Assembly: GCA_964017045.1 (NCBI GenBank)
Contig: OZ024799.1
Coordinates: 30,205,596 to 30,269,595 of the forward strand
Length of the DNA: 64,000 nt
Direction: 5' to 3'
Source: Omphiscola glabra
Lineage: Eukaryota; Mollusca; Gastropoda; Lymnaeidae
Program-made: the position numbers and the translations under genes
Shown here: positions 56,800 to 64,000 of the stretch, in pieces
Position numbering within the stretch: position 1 is the stretch's first letter
Layout: the number at the start of each line of letters is the position of its first letter
Notes under the pieces: model-generated
What the model was told of the DNA's origin: nothing
Database searches by the model: none
Seen by the model: only the letters and a program-made list of their open reading frames with translations

Positions 56800-57100
56800 A
56801 AAAGAATAATGGAAAGCAAGGGACATTCCACTGTAGTACTTCTTTACTCATTGGGGGGGGGGGGGCGCTCAATGCGGCTTTTTGTTCCCCAAATTTGTCA
56901 GAATTTTACAAGGTGTTCCCCTTACACCCCAGATGTTGTACAATCACGTTCATGTAATCACACTAAAATTCATTGGCACCAAGGGAGTGGTCAGACCGAA
57001 AGATACGGTATACAAATTCATTTGTCCCCCATACTTGTCCGGAGTCCGGATTTGTCTGCTGAGTTTTTCTGTGACGATATCCCGCTCTTGCACCATGGTG
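56800..57100 (-). mobile_element. GTCAC element, copy VI, diverged
   Basis: Inverted family blocks: TTGTTCCCCAAATTTGTCAG, GTTGTACAATCACG, ATCACACTAAAATTCATTGG and CAGACCGAAAGATACGG. A G-run (56855-56867) is inserted. The ends are not preserved. Confidence 0.55.
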
Positions 57101-58900
57101 CATTTTTAATACTTCTACTGTATTTTTACAAAATATGAATCTGAAATCATTATTAGATGGTTCTGTTTAATTAAGTGACGTAATTTTTATGTGGTGTGGG
57201 GCATTTTTAATTTTTATGACAATCCGAGAATTATATATGGTACCATATAATATGGTACTTGCATTACACTATTCAGTTCACTACCATAAGGAAAATCTAA
57301 AACTCCTAAAGTCTAGATTAATTGCGCATTTGGCCTTCCTTTTAATGTCAATATTAAGGATATCATACACATGACTTGACCATATTCAGGTTCACTAGCC
57401 CAATAATGGTTTACATTCAAGTTAACTTGGGTTAGAGGCCTTGCATCACTTGGGTACAAAGTCTATTGTGTGAGGTAGAATCACATTTTCTATTTTTAGA
57501 GAGCACACATCTTTGTATTTATTAATTATACTTTTTTTGAGTTAATACCTAGCATATAACACTGGGCCAACAACAAAATAATCCTCTGGTGTTGCCTAGA
57601 GAAATATCTTTCTCCTTTGTCATATCATTGTTCTGATACGTCTTTTGTCATTGCTACGACAAATGAGATACCACAGTCGGAAAATAAATTGGGTTGGGTA
57701 TAATGTGAATACCCCACCGTGATGCAGCTGTCTCCACGGCATTCCCACTATATTGACGCCCCTGCAAGTGTTCAGAGTTTAACAACACTCTCTGAAAATT
57801 AAATTCTTATAAAGAGGGGTAACTTGAAGTTCTAGAATAATTTCGTATGGCATGGTTCATATGTTTTGAAACTTTTCAATGTTACCATATCCCATTACAT
57901 TTTCTTGTTTATTTTTAACAAATTATTACTTTATTCATTTTAATTTTTTTAGTAACGTATAGGGGTGTTTACTTCATTTTTTGACAAATAGGAATTGGTT
58001 TAATTTGTCAGTTCCACGACGTTCATTAGACTGAATTATAACATTAATTTTTGTGTATCAATGCATTGTCCCAAAATCTCACAAAGGCAAGGAAATTCAT
58101 CCAGTGTGGTCCAATCATTATTTCTCAGACATGTAACAAACGCCATAACTTTTTTTTCTCTTTTACTAAGAATTTTTTTTAAATTCCTGAAAATTCCTTA
58201 AATTATAAAATTTCTCCTTAAATGACTTGAATTGTAGTCCCACAGAGGGAGGGGGCGGGGAGGGAAAGAAAGATCTTGTTCGCGATAGCTTTAATTTATT
58301 TTTTTTGATAAATTGGTCTATTTACAGCCTTTCCTGGGATTTTGGCGCATTGAATTGCCAGTGGCTTCTCCTTATCTGCGCAGATTTCTTTTCTGTCCAC
58401 TTCGCTGTTCAGTAGATTTTTTGGCCAAGGAAAGTGTGAAAAATAATGTAACTAAATATGTTAATGTATTTTTTTCTTAATAGCATCTGGTCGCTGTATG
58501 CCTAAGCTTATTAAGCTTAGTGTTTTTTTAAGCTGATTTTAACGGTTTTACCGTAGGCTTAATTAACAAATACAATCTCAAAATCAAATTTGCAATAATA
58601 GCTTTCTGTTTCAGTCGTAGTTCTATTCCCACATGTTATAAATCAATTATGAGGTAGTAGCGGTGCATGACAATTATTTTACGCCCAACTTGCATTCCTT
58701 GTACCGTTGCCTTTAATCGTATTTGTTAGAAAAATGTATTTGTTAAGCCGTCGATGTGGCTTTGAATATTTTTGTCTTAATTGCAAACATTTGGAGCAGG
58801 CCAGTGCCGTCTTTTAAGGCATGGGTGCAACGGGCAGCTGCACAGGGCAGCGTGTTTGAAAAAGATAGGAAGAAAAGATCAAAGAGTGGACGGGATAAAA
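57101..58900. other. no recognised gene
   Basis: AT-rich, possibly intronic. CAGTGCCGTCTTTTAAGGCA near 58802 looks like a hAT end but no partner was found. Confidence 0.4.
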
Positions 58901-58992
58901 AATGGGCGATACTATGCGTAGTGCAGACGACCGAGAGGAATGGAGGATAGTTTTCATGTCAGCTGTGCCGCCCCAACGGTCCAAGGCCTAAG
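58901..58992 (+). pseudogene. LINE C-terminal fragment
   Basis: One frame reads MGDTMRSADDREEWRIVFMS then AVPPQRSKA and a stop. The A-x-DR-x-x-WR-x-VV/VF form is the usual extreme C-terminus of LINE ORF2 proteins. It differs from the 25355 fragment and is a second family. Confidence 0.6.
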
Positions 58993-59353
58993 GGACATGA
59001 TGATAAAGTTGCCCAACTTGTTAAATGAACATTGAAGGAATCGAGGACGTTTAATTTGCTAAAGCTGCAGTAGGTTTCCCAATTTAAGGCAGATGGCATG
59101 ACTCATATATATATACGGTATATTAGACATTTGCCTACAGGTCAATGAGTCACAAATAATTTGAACAAAGCGATATATATATATATGTTTTATTTATTAT
59201 ATGGCCTGTGTAACCTTCCCGCCCACTTCCTTTCCGTTCTTATGTTTTCGCGAGAGACTTGTGTCTCCATTCACTTTATTTGTCTATTTTGTCAATATTT
59301 AGGATATAGACATATTCTGTCAAATTTACTTAACGATACTGATATTTGTTGTA

Positions 59354-59382
59354 ACTACGAAGGCGTCAGCCGAAACATTTGG
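59354..59382 (+). ncRNA. hammerhead-like relic
   Basis: CTACGAAGGCGTCAGCCGAA followed by ACATTTGG. Stem II and GAAAC are intact, but CUGANGA reads CTACGA, lacking a base. It is likely a decayed Penelope-type terminal repeat. Confidence 0.35.
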
Positions 59383-60370
59383 ATGGGTATTTTGTTGCAG
59401 TATAGTTAAAGCTTACTCGGTATTAGGTACGGTACCGTTTTAATTACACTATGTCTAATACTCATTTGTATCAACGTGTCAAATATTGATATTAACAGTG
59501 TTAAGATTATACTTTATGTCTTGAACTTTTTCAAATCTAATATTGACATGTCTCATATTGACATGGCTATATCAATCAAATATGTGTCTAATGTTCCACT
59601 AAGTGTGCGGGGGTCATGAATTTTTGGAGTGATATGAGGGGGTCTAACTTTTTTACACAATTTGAGACAATTTTGTTTTGATTTTTAAGGGGGTGGGAGG
59701 TCAAAATTAGACCTGAATAGCGTGACATTCTTTTGAACCACCCCGGTAATAAAATCGAATCTCATGCTAATCAACTGTTTGAATACACGATCTTAAAGAA
59801 AATTCTAAAGCTTTTGGCATGTTTCAAAACGAACTATCGATAACACTATGATTTCTTCAAATTAACGTACCACAATGCAGTCACCAACAGACGCCGATCG
59901 ATGTTCGCTGAACTGGTAGCCCCTGAGAGCCAATCAGCTCTGAAACCAAACCAGGTCACACGCGATGGACAGGGCAACCCCGCTCGTAGTCTGACGCACG
60001 TGACGGAGACACGAGACCCACGCATTGATGGTTTAAAAAGGGGGTGGGGGGGGGCCTATCTGGCATGTACAGAAAAAAAACCAAAAAACATTGTGGATGT
60101 TTTGTTAAGAAACGGGAGTAGTGGCTCGGTGTGTGGGGGATTTGCGTGTGGGTGAATGGGGTGTGAAATACCGTAAGTGGTTGTGGTGAAAACGTAATTT
60201 CATTGTTTCAAAATAGCTGAATCTTGTCGCCCCCTCTGTTGACTCACAGATACACAAACACGCACGCACATCCACAAACACACACGCGTATCTGACTTGT
60301 TCCACTGAGATTTCTCGCCCACATTTTACAAACGCGAGTGTTTATGAATGAACCCTGGGCAGCGTAGTAG
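59383..60370. other. no supported gene
   Basis: The 59900-60010 part is less AT-rich and carries CCAATCAG (59930) and GCACGTGACG (about 59997). A frame at 59901-60155 runs into a G-rich tract and has no recognised domain. Confidence 0.35.
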
Positions 60371-60382
60371 TTTGGAGATTAA

Positions 60383-60415
60383 TATAAATACCAGTTGCTC
60401 AGCTGGCATTCACGA
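60383..60415 (+). promoter_or_regulatory. possible TATA core promoter
   Basis: TATAAATA at 60383-60390 is followed 25 to 30 bp downstream by GGCATTCACG, which resembles an initiator. Upstream lie a CCAAT and a CACGTG motif. It points toward the possible exon at 62220. No transcript evidence is available. Confidence 0.25.
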
Positions 60416-60948
60416 CAATAATCTTCTGTTTCCTTGGGAGCTAATCCGTGATTTCATTAGCCAGAGACAGGAAGGAGTTAACCGTTTTACACTGCTGTTC
60501 GTGTTTGGCAAGTGCTTTTGAGATGAAAATATTATTGTATGGTTTGAAGGTCTGTCCCTATTTGGGCTATTCTAATCGTAAGGTCAATATCTAAGCAAGT
60601 CTACCAGATAGTTAGCTACCGTAGTAAATCAGCCGTCGGATCTTAAAAAAAGAAAACGAATGTATTATTTTTATGTTTAAGTCTGAGCATTACCGGCATA
60701 CACGCCTTTCAGACGATCATGTTTGACAAAGTCTTACTTTCCTGTTCGTTCTACAACTACAAAGAAACGACTTCTACTTCTAGTCTAGTCGATTGATGTC
60801 ACTGACACACATGACTAGGTGCTCGACTCGCAGATTAATCGTTTATCTAATTCTGTTCAGTGTTCTCCCTGCTTTTGGTCTGACATCTGATCATTTGGTT
60901 GACATGCTTAGTTAATTAGAGTAATCGTCATTCGGTGTTGTTCTAAGG

Positions 60949-61144
60949 CAGTGGTTCTCAACCTTCCTAATGCCGCGACCCTTTAATACAATTCCTTATG
61001 TTGTGGCGACCCCCAAACCATAAAATTATTTTCGTTGCTTCTCCACAACTGTAGAATATGTGTTTTACGATGGTCTTAGGCGACCCATGTGAAAGGGTCA
61101 TTCGACCCTCAAACGGGTCACGACCCACAGGTTGAGAACCGCTG
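60949..61144 (+). mobile_element. hAT MITE, GGTTCTCAAC family, copy 3
   Basis: The ends are CAGTGGTTCTCAAC and GTTGAGAACCGCTG, 196 bp apart, with a perfect 8-bp duplication TTCTAAGG (60941-60948 and 61145-61152). The interior TAATGCCGCGACCCTTTAAT is identical to the copy at 4223 over that stretch. Confidence 0.96.
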
Positions 61145-61152
61145 TTCTAAGG

Positions 61153-61948
61153 AGAGAATTTTGGCCAATGCCCGTTGATTACCTCTTGGAAAATTGACTT
61201 GGTTGATTGGTTTCGCTTTTACCGTCTCGTTTTAATTTAATTATTGTTCCTTTTCAGAAGAATCTAAGCTCAATCAAATTTAACCTTTTAGTGTAACGCA
61301 TTTTGACCGCTTTCTTTTTGTATCCCTCCTCCCTATGTCCGGCCCGGCCCCCCTTTTGCCTTTTTAACATTTTGTGAAATACAACACTATTTCTGCAAAA
61401 TTTAATTTCCCCACATCTCTTTTTTCAAGATTTCTGCTGGATAAGCAGTGGCCAAGTGTTCCCTCTCATGGGTTATTGTCTAGAAATAATTTAGAATGAA
61501 AGTCTAAAATATCTCATTACATTTCCATAACTAAATATAACAGTTCGTTGGCATTTTCATATTTACATGCGCATGCGCAGTTTACCATTTAATAAATGCC
61601 GTGCTGTAAGAAATGGATTCTTTTTGAAAACATAATGTTGAAGAGTCATTTATAAATTACCTTCAACAACATTTTTTTCAAATTATCGGGATCTGAAATG
61701 ATTAAGAGAAACACATTTCTATTTAATTTGTGAAAAGCTTTTTGTTCTCGGTCTAATTTTGGAAATTAAATCCATTTGGAATTGTAAACATGGGCGACCA
61801 GCACGGCAAACTTAGATTGTTTAAAATTAGTATATTTATGATTAGTTGATGGACGTTGATTCCATTAGCTACAACATGCAGTTTTGATGGGGAAAAAAAG
61901 TGCTTAATATTAATATGGATCATAATATAGAAAAAATTTTTCTATATA
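61153..61948. other. no recognised feature
   Basis: AT-rich with GCATGCGCAG near 61570. No supported gene. Confidence 0.5.
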
Positions 61949-62058
61949 AACATAGATAGAAACATTATTTAAATAGAAACATAGATAGAAACATTATTTA
62001 AATAGAAACATAGATAGAAACATTATTTAAATAGAAACATAGATAGAAACATTATGTC
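61949..62058. repeat. 28-bp repeat, about 4 copies
   Basis: AACATAGATAGAAACATTAT with TTAAATAG. Confidence 0.93.
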
Positions 62059-62219
62059 AATTCAGACTTTGCATCGATTTTCATGACTGATTGTATGTGG
62101 AGAGACAAGAATGAGAATTGAGGAGGGAAACTTACGTACAGATCCCCGGTACGTTTATCTAACATAAGAATTTTTCTTAGTTCAGCGGTCATTCCGTATG
62201 ACTGATTTTTATACAACAG

Positions 62220-62462
62220 GAAAAGCAAAAATCAGGACGATATAAGAGAAATCCAATTCTTGGCACCAAAGAATTCACTGAGTTTGATGTCAGTGATTTT
62301 CTGGTACCAACCTTTGTGTTCTCTGGACAACAAACTTTAAGTTTAGGGAAACAAACTAAGGCAAACGAAATTAAGGATGTTTGTGTTTCAACGCTGGACC
62401 ACCTGTATGACCACCTGGATGTGACTGGGTTTGTTAATGAAACGGCTGGTTTTATAAAATGA
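62220..62462 (+). CDS. possible terminal exon, 80 codons, unknown protein
   Basis: After TTTTTATACAACAG (acceptor-like, with CTGAT as possible branch point) one frame is open for 80 codons to a TGA. It begins EKQKSGRYKRNPILGTKEFT, contains EFDVSDFLVPTFVFSGQQTL and CVSTLDHLYDHLDVTGF, and ends NETAGFIK. The residue mix (alternating charged and hydrophobic, few low-complexity runs) looks like a soluble folded protein. The frame has no ATG, so it would be missed by start-based searches, and an in-frame TGA lies just upstream of the acceptor. A second frame is open for 37 codons only. I do not recognise the family. It could belong to the + strand gene suggested at 55286 or at 60383. Chance cannot be excluded. 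Confidence 0.4.
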   Translation, partial: EKQKSGRYKRNPILGTKEFTEFDVSDFLVPTFVFSGQQTLSLGKQTKANEIKDVCVSTLDHLYDHLDVTGFVNETAGFIK

Positions 62463-62519
62463 GTACTCTCCATAAACTCTATTTTTAATACAACATAGTA
62501 TCCATCCATCCGTGTGGCG

Positions 62520-63060
62520 CTACATCCCTTTTACTTTTAGGGCTCTGGCCTGCCTCGTCTAACCACCTCCTTCTACCCAGACCTTCTGATGCTTTTCTTT
62601 TCCATGCTTGGATTGCCATCATCTGTGGCTGTAGATCTCCTACAGTTCATCCATCCATCTAAGCCTAGGTCTGTATTTGAGCCGTTTTCCCGTGAGGTTT
62701 TGGTGGTGCTTTCTCTCTCTTCACTCTTCTTTCATTAGGCATTTTATTTCTAAGTGTCCAGGCTAGAGGTATCCTGTCGTCTTTTATTTATGCTACTAGT
62801 ACTACTAGTGTGGTATCCTGATATAGACTATACATTTCCTGGTTGGTTCGTATTCTCCATCCCTATTCATCATTTGTTGGTCCATATACTTTCTGGAGAT
62901 TTTTTTCTCTCTGTTCCATCTGTTTAATAGGGTCTCTGCGGTTTTTGTTAGGGTCCAAGTTTCACCTGCGTATGTGACAAAAGGTTTGATTAATATATAG
63001 CGTGCATTCTTTCACATAATAATACGTGATGCTTCATCTAGGATTCTTCGAAGTGACAAG
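62520..63060 (-). pseudogene. LINE ORF2 fragment, same family as 25355
   Basis: On the minus strand the pieces read LIKPFVTYAGETWTLTKTAE, TLLNRWNRE and YMDQQMMNRDGEYEPTRKC, then after several stops KRLKYRPRLRWMDEL and IQAWKRKAS. The YGxETWTLT, R-x-LRW-x-D and QAWKRxA blocks follow the usual order downstream of LINE reverse transcriptase. RLRWMD and IQAWKR mirror the 25355 copy. Many stops and shifts show it is old. The 28-bp array starts at its upstream edge. Confidence 0.8.
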
Positions 63061-63067
63061 ATCGGCA

Positions 63068-63598
63068 CACATCTTATCAACCTAAATAACTACATCATAT
63101 CTTATCAACCTAAATAACTACATCACCTCTTATCAACCTAAATAACTACATCACATCTTATCAACCTAAATAACTACATCACCTCTTATCAACCTAAATA
63201 ACTACATCACATCTTATCAACCTAAATAACTACACATCTTATCAACCTAAATAACTACATCACATCTTATCAACCTAAATAACTACATCACCTCTTATCA
63301 ACCTAAATAACTACATCACATCTTATCAACCTAAATAACTACATCACCTCTTATCAACCTAAATAACTACATCACATCTTATCAACCTAAATAACTACAT
63401 CACATCTTATCAACCTAAATAACTACATCACATCTTATCAACCTAAATAACTACATCACATCTTATCAACCTAAATAACTACATCACCTCTTATCAACCT
63501 AAATAACTACATCACCTCTTATCAACCTAAATAGCTACATCACATCTTATCAACCTAAATAGCTACATCACATCTTATCAACCTAAATAGCTACATCC
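63068..63598. repeat. 28-bp minisatellite, 19 copies
   Basis: CACATCTTATCAACCTAAAT with AACTACAT. CACATC and CACCTC types alternate in the middle, suggesting dimer amplification. The last three units share TAGCTACAT. Confidence 0.97.
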
Positions 63599-64000
63599 CA
63601 TCAACGAGCATTTATTATAATCTCAGTTCTTTGCTGTCAATGTTGACATATATTTTCTTTTTTTTCTCACATGTTTATAAATATCCGGTATATAACCAGC
63701 TCTCTAATATGTGAATCAGACAGCAAGGTTAATATATGTGTGTAGGTATTCCTCAAAATGCTTTTATCAAGTTGTACCGTACTGGAAATCCCCGCTGGAC
63801 GTTAAATGGATACATGCTTCTAAAGTATGAAGAGTGGCAAACGTAGAAAAAAAAAAAGGGGGGGGGGGAGGTCTGAATGGGCTACTGCCCCCCTGTCGTC
63901 ACTTTTGATGTTTTGTAAAATAATATGTAGTTGATATTTGTGTGGGAGTCGGGGCACTAATGAGAGTCTATTTTGGGAGGCATTTAGTCAAGGTGCAACC
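63599..64000. other. no recognised gene
   Basis: AT-rich with an A-run and a G-run of about 9 at 63848-63867. No other feature. Confidence 0.5.

Noticed and set aside
59901..60155. 84-codon frame with CCAAT and CACGTG motifs upstream
   Set aside because: It runs into a G-rich tract and an A-rich tract with loss of protein-like composition.

Overview
This window looks like eukaryotic, repeat-dominated, AT-rich intergenic or intronic DNA from an invertebrate animal. No operons, ribosome binding sites or long host genes are visible. The transposon families (hAT-type MITEs with GGTTCTCAAC ends, a Ginger-like element with a Cys-rich tail, Penelope-like hammerhead motifs, CR1/L2-like and other LINE tails) together with dense minisatellites fit a mollusc, perhaps a heterobranch gastropod. 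The taxon is an inference of moderate to low certainty.

Layout. 0-9.4 kb: a 14-bp array, a 362-bp hAT element, a tRNA-related SINE head, a retro-insertion with long direct repeats, a Ginger-like inverted-repeat element, two related GAGCTCAA minisatellites, a 283-bp foldback element with a 9-bp target duplication, a 2.34-kb hAT-like element with a perfect 8-bp duplication, and a 30-bp array. 9.8-17.8 kb: 17-, 16- and 31-bp arrays, copies of one dispersed element marked by GGAAAAAAGTCACA (here called the GTCAC element), and a 2.7-kb homogeneous 35-bp array inside one copy. 18.1-22.4 kb: a 4.4-kb 11-bp minisatellite with higher-order structure. 22.8-34.3 kb: a LINE tail, an hAT transposase pseudogene, 42- and 30-bp arrays, a MITE pair and a 16-bp array. 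34.4-39.9 kb: two more GTCAC copies, one holding a younger hAT insertion, and 30-, 23-, 13-, 19- and 29-bp arrays. 41-54 kb: scattered MITEs, LINE tails and arrays, including a 1.1-kb 28-bp array built from the GTCAC end motif. 54.6-62.5 kb: the least repetitive part, with four weak host-gene signals: a minus-strand 3' end with AATAAA, a possible first exon, a TATA-type promoter and an 80-codon possible terminal exon. A fifth such signal, another possible terminal exon, lies at 41.1 kb. 62.5-64 kb: a LINE fragment and a 28-bp array.

By adding the coordinates below, tandem arrays take up roughly 18 kb of the 64 kb. The longest open reading frames (up to 1354 codons) lie inside stop-free minisatellites and are not credible proteins. 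The most interesting pattern is that copies of the GTCAC element carry unrelated minisatellites at the same internal position or at their edges. This suggests a transposon family that repeatedly seeds new satellite DNA. Several loci share a Penelope-like hammerhead motif, including one copy family in which a core base is altered.
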